Shown piece by piece: positions 8,131 to 16,518 of a stretch of 32,871 nt of DNA; the first letter of the stretch is position 1; every line of letters begins with the position of its first letter. The stretch is from assembly GCA_017627765.1 (NCBI GenBank), contig JAGAGD010000116.1:1-32871 (forward strand), given 5' to 3'. The notes beneath the pieces were generated by a model, which saw nothing but the letters and a program-made list of their open reading frames with translations, was not told the DNA's origin and made no database searches. This DNA comes from Prevotella sp. Lineage in GTDB: Bacteria > Bacteroidota > Bacteroidia > Bacteroidales > Bacteroidaceae. The position numbers and the translations under genes were made by a program.

Positions 8131-9288
8131 TTAATTTGACTTGTTAGCTTTTTCGTAATTGAATAGAGGATTAGCATACATGGTTAGCATTCGCTCGCGC
8201 AGGAATGGAATGTCCTTGTTTGGCAGGTCAATCTTCTCAATCTGTGCGGCAAGATATTCCTCAAAGTGCTTCACGTCAGTGTCAGAGTAGTTGTTGGCAT
8301 AATAATTCTTTCCTGTCAGCAAGTCGGCAGCAACATAGTTGTTGGCATAAATCTTGTAGTTGCGGTGAATCTCTTTGTCGATATATTTGGCTGTAGCATC
8401 AAAGAATTCAGTTCTTGAAAGCGTGCTGCCTACTTCAGTTAACCAGTTGTCAATGCAAGGAGCACACTGATAGTGGATATCGCCTTTCCATCCCATTATG
8501 CCAGTCTGCATACTTACAACATCGTCTTCTGCCGATTTCTTCCATCCTTCGACATCGCGTTTCAGTTGAAACTCTTGTGCTTTCAGATAGTCGCATGGGT
8601 CGTACTCATAGCTGATTGCAAGCGGTACGATGTGGAGTTGTTTCAGTCTTTCTGCCAGACTGCCTTCGCCTCCCATTGCCATCATCTTCAGAAGCGCAGG
8701 CTGGGTCAGGTCGTTTGAGTCTTTAGCCCTTCCTTCACGTTGTGCAATCCAGATATTGTCGTTCTTCTCTTTGATGACATAGTGCATATATTCAGACATT
8801 CGCTGGCTTGCCATAAGCATCTGTCGCGGCTGCAATGAACGCTCCACAATGAACGTCTTGTTGATGCGAGCCAAGTCCTTGACCCATCCACGCGACAGGA
8901 GATTGTCGCCAATAGCAACTTCGCAAGTGGTAGAGAAGCCATAGTCAACAAGCAACTTGCTGAGGATAGCAGAGTCGAGCACTATGTCACGGTGGTTTGA
9001 AACAAATGTATATCGCTTCAATATTTCAACAGCCGAAACATCCATAGTGCAGCTTGTAGATGCTTTTTCGAGCAAGTCCTCCAAGAAACTGTAGCAGAAA
9101 ACTTTCTGGAAGTCAAGGCTTGTAAGGCAGCGTTGCATCATTATGCCAATCGTCTCGACATCCATTTCTGGGAAAACGTGACCAAGCACCAGCCTGAACT
9201 GCTCGTCAGCCAATAGTCTTTCGTAGGCTTCGGGCAATTCTTCTGGTTCGAATGGTCTTATTGCGTCAAATTGTTTCAGCTCTGTCAT
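8131..9288 (-). CDS. Glycerophosphate-type acyltransferase family protein
   Basis: 385 residues with no signal peptide. Two acyltransferase signatures are visible: VSNHRDIVLDSAIL (about residues 93-106), in the position of the catalytic His/Asp motif I, and IWIAQREGRAKDSND, matching the substrate-binding EGxR motif. The His-to-Asp spacing is five residues rather than the canonical four, unless the first Asp (two after the His) is used. The protein is longer than PlsC and reads like the large lysophosphatidate acyltransferase-like proteins of Bacteroides. The likely role is phospholipid or other membrane-lipid acylation; the acceptor is not deducible. It lies between ddl and the NigD-like gene in an envelope-related operon. 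Confidence 0.75.
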   Translation of the reverse strand: MTELKQFDAIRPFEPEELPEAYERLLADEQFRLVLGHVFPEMDVETIGIMMQRCLTSLDFQKVFCYSFLEDLLEKASTSCTMDVSAVEILKRYTFVSNHRDIVLDSAILSKLLVDYGFSTTCEVAIGDNLLSRGWVKDLARINKTFIVERSLQPRQMLMASQRMSEYMHYVIKEKNDNIWIAQREGRAKDSNDLTQPALLKMMAMGGEGSLAERLKQLHIVPLAISYEYDPCDYLKAQEFQLKRDVEGWKKSAEDDVVSMQTGIMGWKGDIHYQCAPCIDNWLTEVGSTLSRTEFFDATAKYIDKEIHRNYKIYANNYVAADLLTGKNYYANNYSDTDVKHFEEYLAAQIEKIDLPNKDIPFLRERMLTMYANPLFNYEKANKSN

Positions 9289-9357
9289 GTCAGTATATAT
9301 ATAAAGGTGTAAAGATAAGTTTCAGACACAAGTCTGATAAGAGTGGAGTAGTGCTAA

Positions 9358-10359
9358 CTAAAATTGGTTTTCAACAATCTCTGTAAGCACATCGGTGATG
9401 TTCAGTCCAGCAGCACGAACCTGTTGAGGAATGAAGCTTGTCGGAGTCATGCCAGGAGTTGTGTTCACCTCAAGCATGTTTATCTTGTCCTTTCCATCTT
9501 CGCCACGTGTTATGATGTAGTCAATGCGAATGATGCCGTTGCAGTGCAGTATGTCGTAGATTGCCGAAGTGAGGTCTTGAGCACGCTTTGCAAGTTCATC
9601 TGGAATGCGTGCAGGAGTTATTTCGTCAACCTGTCCGTTGTATTTTGCATCATAGTCGAAGAACTCATTCTTTGTAACGACTTCGGTTACGGGGAATACT
9701 ACTGTCTTCTTTTTCGTCTTATAGCATCCTACGGTTATCTCTGTTCCGTCGAGGAATGCTTCAACCATAACCTCGCTGCTCTGCATCATGGCATTGCGCA
9801 AGGCAGGAGCAAGCTGGTCAGGATTTTTCACCTTAGACACCCCGAAGCTGCTGCCGTCGTTGACAGGCTTAACGAAGCAAGGCATGCCGACAGTCTCAGC
9901 TATTGACTTCGGGTCGATGTTGTTTTCCTGACCGCGACGAATCAATACGCTTTCAGCAACGCGAACACCATAGCCGCGCAGGTATTGGTTGAGCACAAAC
10001 TTGTCGAAAGTCATTGCTTCCACCAGTACGCCGCTTGTGCTGTAAGGCAGATGTATTAGGTCGAAGTAGCCCTGAAGTATGCCGTTTTCTCCAGGTGTTC
10101 CGTGAATAGTGATATAGGCATAGTCGAAAAGAACAGTATTGCCGTTCTCCTTGAAAGAGAAATCATTTAGGTTGATGCGTGCTGTTGTTCCGTCGTTCAG
10201 CCAAGCACGCCAGTCAGTACCTTTAATTTCAACAATGTAGATATTATATCTGTCTTTGTCAAAGAACGAATAAAGTCCTTTTGCAGAGCTTATTGAAACA
10301 TCGTGTTCTGAGGAATCTCCTCCACACACGATTGCGATAGTACGTTTTTGGTTTTTCAT
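9358..10359 (-). CDS. ddl: D-alanine--D-alanine ligase
   Basis: 333 residues, normal for Ddl. It joins two D-alanines with ATP for the peptidoglycan stem peptide, in the cytoplasm. The N-terminal IVCGGDSSEHDVSISSA is the family's GGxSxEHxVS signature. The ATP-grasp part shows MPCFVKPVNDGSSFGVSKV, the VMVEAFLDGTEITVGC strand with the adenine-binding Glu region, and the metal-binding end RIDYIITRG then MLEVNTTPGMTPTSFIPQQ. It follows rluD with a 52-base gap and precedes the acyltransferase by 69 bases, all on the minus strand and probably co-transcribed. Confidence 0.96.
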   Translation of the reverse strand: MKNQKRTIAIVCGGDSSEHDVSISSAKGLYSFFDKDRYNIYIVEIKGTDWRAWLNDGTTARINLNDFSFKENGNTVLFDYAYITIHGTPGENGILQGYFDLIHLPYSTSGVLVEAMTFDKFVLNQYLRGYGVRVAESVLIRRGQENNIDPKSIAETVGMPCFVKPVNDGSSFGVSKVKNPDQLAPALRNAMMQSSEVMVEAFLDGTEITVGCYKTKKKTVVFPVTEVVTKNEFFDYDAKYNGQVDEITPARIPDELAKRAQDLTSAIYDILHCNGIIRIDYIITRGEDGKDKINMLEVNTTPGMTPTSFIPQQVRAAGLNITDVLTEIVENQF

Positions 10360-10411
10360 TCTATTCTGATTTTTGTTTGTTATCTTTTTTATTTTGTTTC
10401 AAGTCTGTCTT

Positions 10412-11473
10412 CTATTCTTCATACTTCCAGTTAGCTTTCAGGTTGCGCCACTTCTCTATCAGGGCGTTCATGTCGGGAGGAAGCGGGACAGAGAAGTCCA
10501 TCTGCTGATGTGTCTTAGGATGGACAAATCCAAGAGTCTGTGCATGCAAAGCCTGGCGCGGGCACAGCTTGAAGCAGTTGTTTATGTATGCCTTGTAAGA
10601 ACTGGTACGCTCTCCTCGCAGTATTTCCATTCCTCCATATCGCTCATCGCCAAACATGGGATGTCCTATGTGGCGCATGTGGGCGCGTATCTGGTGTGTG
10701 CGGCCTGTCTCAAGACGACATTCAACGAGAGTTGTATATCCGAATCGTTCCATCACTTTATAGTGAGTTACGGCAGGCTTGCCTATTTCTGAGTCGGGTG
10801 GAAACACTGCCATGCGCAGGCGGTCTTTGGGGTCTCTGCCTATGTTGCCTTCAATTCTTCCCTCGTCCTCAACGAAGTTTGCCCAGACAAGAGCCAGATA
10901 GCTGCGATGAGTAGTCTTATTGAAGAACTGGAGTCCAAGCTCTGACTTTGCTTCGGGTGTCTTTGCCACTACCAGCAGTCCGCTTGTGTCCTTGTCTATT
11001 CTGTGAACCAGTCCTACTTCAGGATTGTTTGGGTCGTAAGTCGGCAGGTTGCGCAGATGCCATGCTATTGCGTGCACAAGCGTTCCTGTGAAGTTGCCGC
11101 ATCCTGGATGCACCACCATTCCCGCAGGTTTGTTGACCACCATCAGCTCGTCATCTTCATAAATAATGTCGAGCGGAATGTCTTCAGGGTAAATAGTAGT
11201 ATCGTTCTGCGGCTTGTCAAGCATCAGAGTGATTACATCGCCAGGACGAACCTTGTAGTTGCTCTTGACAGGTTTGTCGTTGGCATGCACGAATCCTGCA
11301 TCGGCAGCCTTCTGAATGCGGTTGCGCGAAGAGTGTGGCAGGTGCTCTGCCATAAACTTGTCAACACGCAGCGGCACTTGTCCTGCATCGGCAACAATGC
11401 GGAAGTGCTCAAACAGTTGCTGCTCGTCGTCTTCAATCTGAGCCACTGTTCTTATGTCGTTTATATCCTCCAT
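10412..11473 (-). CDS. rluD: 23S rRNA pseudouridine synthase, RluD family
   Basis: 353 residues. An S4 RNA-binding domain lies at about 34-85 (RVDKFMAEHL, SSRNRIQKAADAGFVHAND), followed by the RluA/RluD catalytic domain with VVNKPAGMVVHPG and HRIDKDTSGLLVVAK, where Asp160 is the catalytic Asp. ECRLETGRTHQIRAHMRHIGHPMFGDERYG is the conserved C-terminal motif region. It makes pseudouridine in large-subunit rRNA. RluD fits better than RluC because of the neighbours and motif wording, but the exact target positions cannot be read from sequence. The PASTA gene ends one base before this start, so translation is probably coupled. Confidence 0.9.
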   Translation of the reverse strand: MEDINDIRTVAQIEDDEQQLFEHFRIVADAGQVPLRVDKFMAEHLPHSSRNRIQKAADAGFVHANDKPVKSNYKVRPGDVITLMLDKPQNDTTIYPEDIPLDIIYEDDELMVVNKPAGMVVHPGCGNFTGTLVHAIAWHLRNLPTYDPNNPEVGLVHRIDKDTSGLLVVAKTPEAKSELGLQFFNKTTHRSYLALVWANFVEDEGRIEGNIGRDPKDRLRMAVFPPDSEIGKPAVTHYKVMERFGYTTLVECRLETGRTHQIRAHMRHIGHPMFGDERYGGMEILRGERTSSYKAYINNCFKLCPRQALHAQTLGFVHPKTHQQMDFSVPLPPDMNALIEKWRNLKANWKYEE

Positions 11474-11474
11474 G

Positions 11475-12161
11475 TTAGTCTTCTGGTCCTGTTACAACCT
11501 CAAAATCGTCTTCTTCACTGTTTTGAGGAGTTTGTTCTTCTGCATTACCCTCGTCGTCTTCAGGCTCGTATACAGGGTCTATATATGCAACAGAGTCGTT
11601 TAAGTCGCGACGGCCGTCGCCAACCTGCAATACGAGAAGTTCTTCTACAGACACTCTGTCGCCTGCTGAAAGCTGTTTTCCTCGACAAGTAATGCCATAG
11701 ACCCAATCCTTCTCACCAGGAATAAACTCTGGCTTAGCGAGTTTGAATCCCATAGCTTTCAGCTTCCCTCTTGCCTCTCGATAGGAACTGTTGTCTATAA
11801 TGTCAGGTATAGCCAGCGTAGGCGAGTGTGCTGAGTTTATAGTCACATAGACTATTCTTCCAGGTTTAGCATATTCGCCTGGCGAGATGGACTGCTCAAG
11901 TATGTAGTCAGCAGGCAGCGACTTAACGTAGCCAGTATCGCTGACCACCAGTACAAGGTCAAGTTCGTCAAGCAGCTCCTCTGCATCGTTGTAGCTCTTG
12001 TGAATCAGGTTGGGCACCTCAACCACTTGTCCGTGGTGCGTATATAGGTCGAGCCCAAACTTGATAACCAGTCCAAACAATATCACAACGAGCAGCATCG
12101 CTCCGAGATTGCCCCAGAGATATGTGCTTTTTATCTTGTGTATAAACTCCTTTATAGTCAT
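11475..12161 (-). CDS. Membrane-anchored PASTA-domain protein
   Basis: 228 residues. A short cytoplasmic N-terminus is followed by one transmembrane helix (about 17-38, LGAMLLVVILFGLVIKFGL). The periplasmic part holds two or three PASTA repeats: VVEVPNLIHKSYNDAEELL to about residue 105, then LAIPDIIDNSSYREARGKL onward. The tail from about 185 is strongly acidic (EPEDDEGNAEEQ). PASTA domains bind peptidoglycan or muropeptides. Unlike the PASTA modules of Gram-positive Ser/Thr kinases and PBPs, there is no catalytic domain here. It is first in a run with rluD and ddl, which suits a cell-wall role. Confidence 0.88.
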   Translation of the reverse strand: MTIKEFIHKIKSTYLWGNLGAMLLVVILFGLVIKFGLDLYTHHGQVVEVPNLIHKSYNDAEELLDELDLVLVVSDTGYVKSLPADYILEQSISPGEYAKPGRIVYVTINSAHSPTLAIPDIIDNSSYREARGKLKAMGFKLAKPEFIPGEKDWVYGITCRGKQLSAGDRVSVEELLVLQVGDGRRDLNDSVAYIDPVYEPEDDEGNAEEQTPQNSEEDDFEVVTGPED

Positions 12162-12185
12162 TGCCCCTATTTACTTATGTGAATG

Positions 12186-12217
12186 CAAAGATAAGAGATT
12201 TTTTTCAAAGACACAAA
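12186..12217 (-). promoter_or_regulatory. Promoter of the PASTA-rluD-ddl run
   Basis: On the minus strand, TATCTTTG (complement of 12186-12193) is a perfect TAnnTTTG -7 box, with TTTG at 12214-12217 20 bases upstream. It lies 25 bases before the PASTA start codon. Confidence 0.65.
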
Positions 12218-12280
12218 AAAACAGGAAAAGAATAATCTTCCCCTGCCCCTTTTCATTAGTGTTACATAACACGAAAGAGA

Positions 12281-12436
12281 TTACTTTCCGTGATTTTCGT
12301 CAGAAACTGTCAGCTTCTTGCGTCCCTTCTTGCGACGTGCTGCCAATACTCGACGACCATTCTTTGTAGCCATTCTCTCACGGAAGCCATGCTTGTTAGC
12401 TCTTCTTCTGTTGTGAGGCTGAAATGTTCTTTTCAT
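12281..12436 (-). CDS. rpmH: 50S ribosomal protein L34
   Basis: A 51-residue protein opening [20 protein letters not shown], followed by [22 protein letters not shown], the textbook L34 sequence. It is a small basic protein of the large ribosomal subunit. The C-terminal tail (TVSDENHGK) is slightly longer than in E. coli, which is usual for Bacteroidetes. It is divergent from efp rather than next to rnpA or dnaA as in many other bacteria. Confidence 0.97.
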   Translation of the reverse strand: MKRTFQPHNRRRANKHGFRERMATKNGRRVLAARRKKGRKKLTVSDENHGK

Positions 12437-12515
12437 TGTCTTATACTATTTTAATGTTATTATTTATTTTCGTTTTTATCACCTAAATAATGTGAGTCTA
12501 CTCCACTTCGGGCTG

Positions 12516-12546
12516 CAAAATTAGTCATTTCTTTTGAAATAACAAA
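12516..12546 (-). promoter_or_regulatory. rpmH promoter
   Basis: TAATTTTG on the minus strand (12516-12523) fits TAnnTTTG, with TTTG at 12543-12546, a 19-base gap. The leader to the rpmH ATG would be about 70 bases. Confidence 0.6.
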
Positions 12547-12596
12547 GAATTATGTGATTTTTAGACCATATTTTATGTTTTTTTCGAGAATTATCG

Positions 12597-12604
12597 TAAC
12601 TTTG
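12597..12604 (+). promoter_or_regulatory. efp -7 promoter box
   Basis: TAACTTTG at 12597-12604 is a consensus -7 element, in the same words (CGTAACTTTGCAG) as the promoter at 1966. The -33 region is a T-tract without a clean TTTG. The start point would be near 12611, which supports the ATG at 12664. Confidence 0.6.
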
Positions 12605-12663
12605 CAGCGCATTTATGCTCATTGAATTACAATTTTTTTAATAAATATATCAGAAAAATCATC

Positions 12664-13230
12664 ATGATTAAATCACAAGACATTAAGAAAGGTACTTGCA
12701 TTCGTATGGATGGCAAGCTCTATTTCTGCATCGACTTCCTGCACGTTAAGCCAGGTAAAGGTAACACCATCATGCGTACTACACTGAAGGACGTAGTAAG
12801 CGGTCGAGTTCTCGAGAAGCGTTTCAACATCGGCGAGGCTCTTGAAGATGTTCGCGTTGAGCGCCGCTCTTATCAGTATCTCTACATGGAGGGACAGGAC
12901 TACATCTTCATGAATCAGGAGACATTCGACCAGATTCCTATTGCTAAGGATCTTATTACAGGTGTTGACTTCATGAAAGAGAGCGACATCGTTGAAGTTG
13001 TTAGCGACGCTGACACAAATACCATCCTCTATGCTGAAATGCCTGTGAAGACTAACCTGCGCATCACTCACTCTGAGCCAGGAATCAAGGGCGACACTGC
13101 TACAAATGCAACAAAGCCTGCAACACTTGAGACAGGCGTAGAGGTGCGTGTTCCTCTCTTCATCAACGAAGGCGACCTTATTCAGGTAGACACACGCGAC
13201 GGCAGCTATCTGCAGCGTGTAAAGGAATGA
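12664..13230 (+). CDS. efp: Elongation factor P
   Basis: 188 residues from the ATG at 12664 (MIKSQDIKKGTCIRMDGKLY), the standard length; an upstream TTG at 12622 would add a non-conserved AT-rich stretch. The three-domain beta-barrel protein resembles a tRNA and rescues ribosomes stalled at proline runs. Lys32 in HVKPGKGNTIMR is the loop-tip residue near the peptidyl-transferase centre. The middle domain has YLYMEGQDYIFMNQETFDQ and the C-terminal domain has the GDTATNATKPATLETG and VPLFINEGD signatures. It overlaps the glycosyltransferase gene by four bases (ATGA). Confidence 0.97.
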   Translation: MIKSQDIKKGTCIRMDGKLYFCIDFLHVKPGKGNTIMRTTLKDVVSGRVLEKRFNIGEALEDVRVERRSYQYLYMEGQDYIFMNQETFDQIPIAKDLITGVDFMKESDIVEVVSDADTNTILYAEMPVKTNLRITHSEPGIKGDTATNATKPATLETGVEVRVPLFINEGDLIQVDTRDGSYLQRVKE

Positions 13231-14270
13231 AATATTCTATCATAGTACCAGTCTACAATCGTCCCGACGAGGTTGACGAATTGTTGCAAAGTCTAACGAC
13301 GCAGACCACCTCCGATTTCGAGGTGGTCATCGTCGAAGATGGGTCTTCTTTGCCTTGTGAAGACGTGTGCCAACGCTATTCTGACAAGTTGGACATCCAT
13401 TATTTTAATAAACCCAATAGCGGTCCAGGACAAAGCAGAAACTACGGGGCAGAGCGTGCTCACGGCGACTATCTCCTTGTTTTAGATAGCGACGTAGTGC
13501 TGCCCGAAGGCTACCTGAAGGCTATTGACGACGAACTGCAACGCAAAGATGCAGATGCTTTCGGCGGTCCTGATGCTGCCCACGAGTCGTTCACACCCGT
13601 TCAGAAAGCCATTTCCTACTCCATGACTTCTTTCTTTACCACAGGAGGCATTCGTGGCGGAAAGAAAAAACTCGACAAGTTCTATCCACGTTCTTTCAAT
13701 ATGGGCATCCGTCGCGAGGTCTATCAGCGTCTGGGTGGTTTCTCAAAGATGCGCTTTGGCGAGGACATCGACTTCTCCATCCGCATCTTCAAGGCTGGCT
13801 GCCACTGCCGCCTTTTCCCCGAAGCGTGGGTATGGCATAAGCGCCGCACCGATTTCCGTAAGTTTTTCCGTCAGGTTTTCAATAGTGGCATAGCACGAAT
13901 AAACTTATATAAGAAATATCCCGAATCACTTAAACTTGTTCACTTGCTGCCTGCCGTATTCACGGTAGGAGTGTGCCTTCTTGTGCTTGTATCGGCTGTG
14001 GGCCGTGCCATGATGCACTACGATGCTGCCAACTGGCGCATGTGGTACTGGGTTTGTGCCGTTCCGCTGCTGCTGTTACTTTTCTATTGCCTGCTCATCT
14101 TTGCCGACTCTTCCCTGAAAAACCGCTCGCTACGCATCGGTATGCTTAGTGTTGCTGCTGCTTTCGTGCAGCTGATGGGCTATGGTTCTGGCTTCTTGCA
14201 GGCTTGGTGGCGTCGCTGCGTAAGGAAGAAAGACGAGTTTCAGGCATTCGAAAAGACTTTCTATAAATAA
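13227..14270 (+). CDS. Family 2 glycosyltransferase with C-terminal membrane segments
   Basis: 347 residues. A GT-A fold starts right at the N-terminus (YSIIVPVYNRPDEVDELLQS). VVIVEDGSS and LLVLDSDVVLP give the nucleotide-sugar and metal-binding Asp residues, and GGFSKMRFGEDIDFSIRIF is the usual acceptor-side ED motif. From about residue 230 there are two or three hydrophobic segments, so it is likely anchored in the inner membrane with the active site in the cytoplasm. The sugar and acceptor are unknown; surface polysaccharide or glycolipid synthesis is plausible. The start codon overlaps the efp stop (ATGA), so the two are translationally coupled; radC follows after 38 bases. Confidence 0.9.
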   Translation: MKYSIIVPVYNRPDEVDELLQSLTTQTTSDFEVVIVEDGSSLPCEDVCQRYSDKLDIHYFNKPNSGPGQSRNYGAERAHGDYLLVLDSDVVLPEGYLKAIDDELQRKDADAFGGPDAAHESFTPVQKAISYSMTSFFTTGGIRGGKKKLDKFYPRSFNMGIRREVYQRLGGFSKMRFGEDIDFSIRIFKAGCHCRLFPEAWVWHKRRTDFRKFFRQVFNSGIARINLYKKYPESLKLVHLLPAVFTVGVCLLVLVSAVGRAMMHYDAANWRMWYWVCAVPLLLLLFYCLLIFADSSLKNRSLRIGMLSVAAAFVQLMGYGSGFLQAWWRRCVRKKDEFQAFEKTFYK

Positions 14271-14308
14271 TTATAAACATTTCAGGCGTTTGCTTGCCGT
14301 GATAAAGA

Positions 14309-14998
14309 ATGAAGGATAAGCTGAACATAAAAGACTGGAAAGAGGAAGACAGGCCGCGCGAGAAACTTATGTCGCTCGGCGCTGAGGCTCTTTCCGATGC
14401 CGAATTGCTGGCTATACTTATAGGTTCGGGCTCTTCGAAAGAAACTTCGGTGGCACTGATGCAGCGTGTGCTTAACGACTGCCACAACAATCTCAACACT
14501 TTAGGCAAGCTCTCAATTCCCCAACTCTGCGAATACAACGGCATCGGCGAGGCTAAGGCCATAACCATTCTTGCTGCAACGGAGCTGGGCAAGCGCCGAC
14601 AGACAGAGAAGGCAGAGGAGCGCAAGGACTTGAGTTCGGCAACGGCTATCTATGAACTAATCCATCCGAAGGTGCAAGACATCGACGTAGAGGAAGCGTG
14701 GATAGTGCTGATGAATCAGAACTATAAACTGATTGACTATAAGCGCATCTCTCATGGAGGCATAACCGAAACTGCTGTCGATGTGAGGATAATAATGCGC
14801 GAGGCCATTCTGAAAAATGCTACGATACTGGCTCTCTGCCACAACCATCCTTCTAACAATCCGCGACCAAGCACCAACGACGACCAGCTGACGCAAAGGG
14901 TGAAGCGGGCTTGTGAAACGATGAGAATATACTTCCTTGACCACATCATTGTTGTTGACGGCAACTACTATTCCTACCACGAGCAGGGAAGGCTGTGA
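14309..14998 (+). CDS. radC: RadC-family JAMM-domain protein
   Basis: 229 residues, the usual chromosomal RadC length. The N-terminal part has helix-hairpin-helix character (LGAEALSDAELLAILIGSGS, then LCEYNGIGEAKAITILAATE). The C-terminal MPN/JAMM domain has a conserved Glu region and the zinc motif CHNHPSNNPRPSTND (HxHPSxxPxPSxxD). Despite its name, a role in radiation repair has been withdrawn; the function of the family is open. It is the last gene of the efp-glycosyltransferase-radC run. Confidence 0.93.
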   Translation: MKDKLNIKDWKEEDRPREKLMSLGAEALSDAELLAILIGSGSSKETSVALMQRVLNDCHNNLNTLGKLSIPQLCEYNGIGEAKAITILAATELGKRRQTEKAEERKDLSSATAIYELIHPKVQDIDVEEAWIVLMNQNYKLIDYKRISHGGITETAVDVRIIMREAILKNATILALCHNHPSNNPRPSTNDDQLTQRVKRACETMRIYFLDHIIVVDGNYYSYHEQGRL

Positions 14999-15001
14999 GG
15001 T

Positions 15002-15060
15002 CGGATTAAGGATTAATGAAGGATGATGAGGGATTAAGTGATTAAGGATGAATGATTTAA
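15002..15060 (+). repeat. Degenerate GGATTAA-type short repeats
   Basis: This 59-base stretch is built almost only from variants of GGATTAAG, GATTAATGAA and GGATGATGA in direct orientation. It contains no reading frame and lies between radC and the SufT-like gene. It could be slipped-strand expansion; I see no function. Confidence 0.5.
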
Positions 15061-15098
15061 AGGTGCAAAACCTGTAACACTATAAAATCAAAATAACC

Positions 15099-15419
15099 AT
15101 GACACAAGAAGAGAAAACAGACATAGAAGAGCGCATAGTTGATGTGCTTAAAACAGTTTTCGACCCCGAAATCCCTGTCAACGTATGGGACTTGGGCATG
15201 ATATATAAGATAGAAGTCAACGAAGATAAGACCGTTGATATCGACATGACGCTGACTGCTCCTAACTGCCCTGCTGCCGACTACATCGTGAGCGACGTGA
15301 AGACTAAGGTGGAGAGCGTAGAAGACATTGAGGCTGCCAATATCAATCTCGTGTTCGAACCAGTTTGGGACTATAGCATGATGAGCGAAGAGGCACGAGT
15401 TGAACTTGGTTTCGATTAG
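15099..15419 (+). CDS. SufT/MIP18-family Fe-S assembly factor (DUF59)
   Basis: 106 residues. This small single-domain MIP18/DUF59 protein has DVLKTVFDPEIPVNVWDLGMIY at the N-terminus and MTLTAPNCPAADYI with the conserved Cys57, then FEPVWDYSMMSEEARVELGF at the C-terminus. Such proteins help mature or deliver iron-sulfur clusters (SufT, Cia2 relatives). In Bacteroidetes they are often close to suf genes; none are in this window. It stands alone between radC and lpxH with gaps of 100 and 64 bases. Confidence 0.88.
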   Translation: MTQEEKTDIEERIVDVLKTVFDPEIPVNVWDLGMIYKIEVNEDKTVDIDMTLTAPNCPAADYIVSDVKTKVESVEDIEAANINLVFEPVWDYSMMSEEARVELGFD

Positions 15420-15483
15420 CGAGAATATAAGTTTGTAAGTTTTTAACTTAAAAACTCAACAAATCATTAAATAACCCACGAAA

Positions 15484-16248
15484 ATGAAAAACGTATATTT
15501 CCTTTCAGATGCACATCTCGGTTCGCTGGCAATTCCACATTCGCGAATGCAGGAGCGACGACTCGTAAGGTTCTTAGACACCATAAAGGACAAGGCTTCT
15601 GCCATATACCTGCTTGGCGACATGTTCGACTTCTGGTATGAATACCGATATGTTGTCCCTAAAGGTTATACACGCTTTTTAGGCAAAATCTCAGAACTGA
15701 CCGACAACGGAGTGGAAGTCCACTATTTCACGGGCAATCACGACATCTGGACCTACGGCTATCTCGAAAAAGAGTGTGGAGTAATCATCCATCGTCAGCC
15801 GCTCACCTGCGAGATAGGCGACCGCATCTTCTTCCTTGCTCATGGCGACGGACTTGGCGACAGCGACAAGAGGTTCAGGTTCCTGCGCTCAGTCTTCCAC
15901 AACCGTGTGTGCCAGTTCCTCTTCAGCAGCCTGCATCCGCGTTGGGGGGTGAGTTTCGGACTGCAATGGGCTAAGCACTCCCGTCTGAAGCGTATCGACG
16001 GAAAAGAACCTCCCTACATGGGCGAGTATAAAGAGCATCTGGTGCTGTTCACAAAAGAGTATATGGCAACTCACCCCGACATAGACTATTTCATCTATGG
16101 ACACCGACACATAGAGCTCGACCTGATGCTTTCGAGAAATACAAGAATGATGATTATAGGCGACTGGATTTCGCAGTTTACCTATGCTGTGTTCGATGGC
16201 GAACACCTCCTTCTTTCTGAATATGAAGAGGGTGAAAGTCAGTTCTGA
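15484..16248 (+). CDS. lpxH: UDP-2,3-diacylglucosamine diphosphatase
   Basis: 254 residues. The calcineurin-like metallophosphatase carries the metal ligands in order: SDAHLGS (Asp9, His11), LGDMFDFWYE (Asp46), GNHDIW (Asn85, His86), LAHGDGLGDSDKRFRF and YGHRHIELD. It would cleave UDP-2,3-diacylglucosamine to lipid X, the fourth step of lipid A synthesis, at the inner-membrane face. The DSDKRFRFLRSVFHNRVCQFL stretch is the lid region that marks LpxH rather than a generic phosphoesterase. No other lpx gene is nearby. Confidence 0.9.
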   Translation: MKNVYFLSDAHLGSLAIPHSRMQERRLVRFLDTIKDKASAIYLLGDMFDFWYEYRYVVPKGYTRFLGKISELTDNGVEVHYFTGNHDIWTYGYLEKECGVIIHRQPLTCEIGDRIFFLAHGDGLGDSDKRFRFLRSVFHNRVCQFLFSSLHPRWGVSFGLQWAKHSRLKRIDGKEPPYMGEYKEHLVLFTKEYMATHPDIDYFIYGHRHIELDLMLSRNTRMMIIGDWISQFTYAVFDGEHLLLSEYEEGESQF

Positions 16249-16271
16249 TAAAGAATACAGAAAAATCTGAG

Positions 16272-16360
16272 TAATCAGAATAATCCGATTATTCAGAAAA
16301 AATCCTAATAATCAGACTACCCAGAATAATCAGAAAAATTTTGACAAAATTTTTCTGATT
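16272..16360 (+). repeat. TAATCAGA repeats ending in a perfect AT-rich inverted repeat
   Basis: TAATCAGA occurs at 16272, 16309 and 16327. GAATAATC and GATTATTC form an inverted pair around one base near 16279-16295. AATCAGAAAAATTTT (16328-16342) and AAAATTTTTCTGATT (16346-16360) are perfect complements around GAC. The block starts 24 bases after lpxH. It may act as a weak 3' end for that transcript, but no T-run follows it. Confidence 0.7.
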
Positions 16361-16518
16361 GATTAACTGAAGCGTAAAATTAAGGGCAACTTTTCGAACT
16401 TGAGATTTTTTTCTTGCAAATATGCGAGTATTTGAACGGTTTCTTGCAATTTTAGGCAACTCGTTATAAATCAACATCTTATAACTTTTATCTCAAAATT
16501 CATAATTTCTGAAAAAGT

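Noticed and set aside
10373-11692. Plus-strand frames opposite rluD and the PASTA gene
   Set aside because: Their Cys- and His-rich translations are typical of antisense reading, and the minus-strand genes have clear family motifs.
12622-12663. TTG start for efp at 12622
   Set aside because: The added residues are AT-rich leader sequence; the conserved EF-P N-terminus begins at the ATG at 12664.
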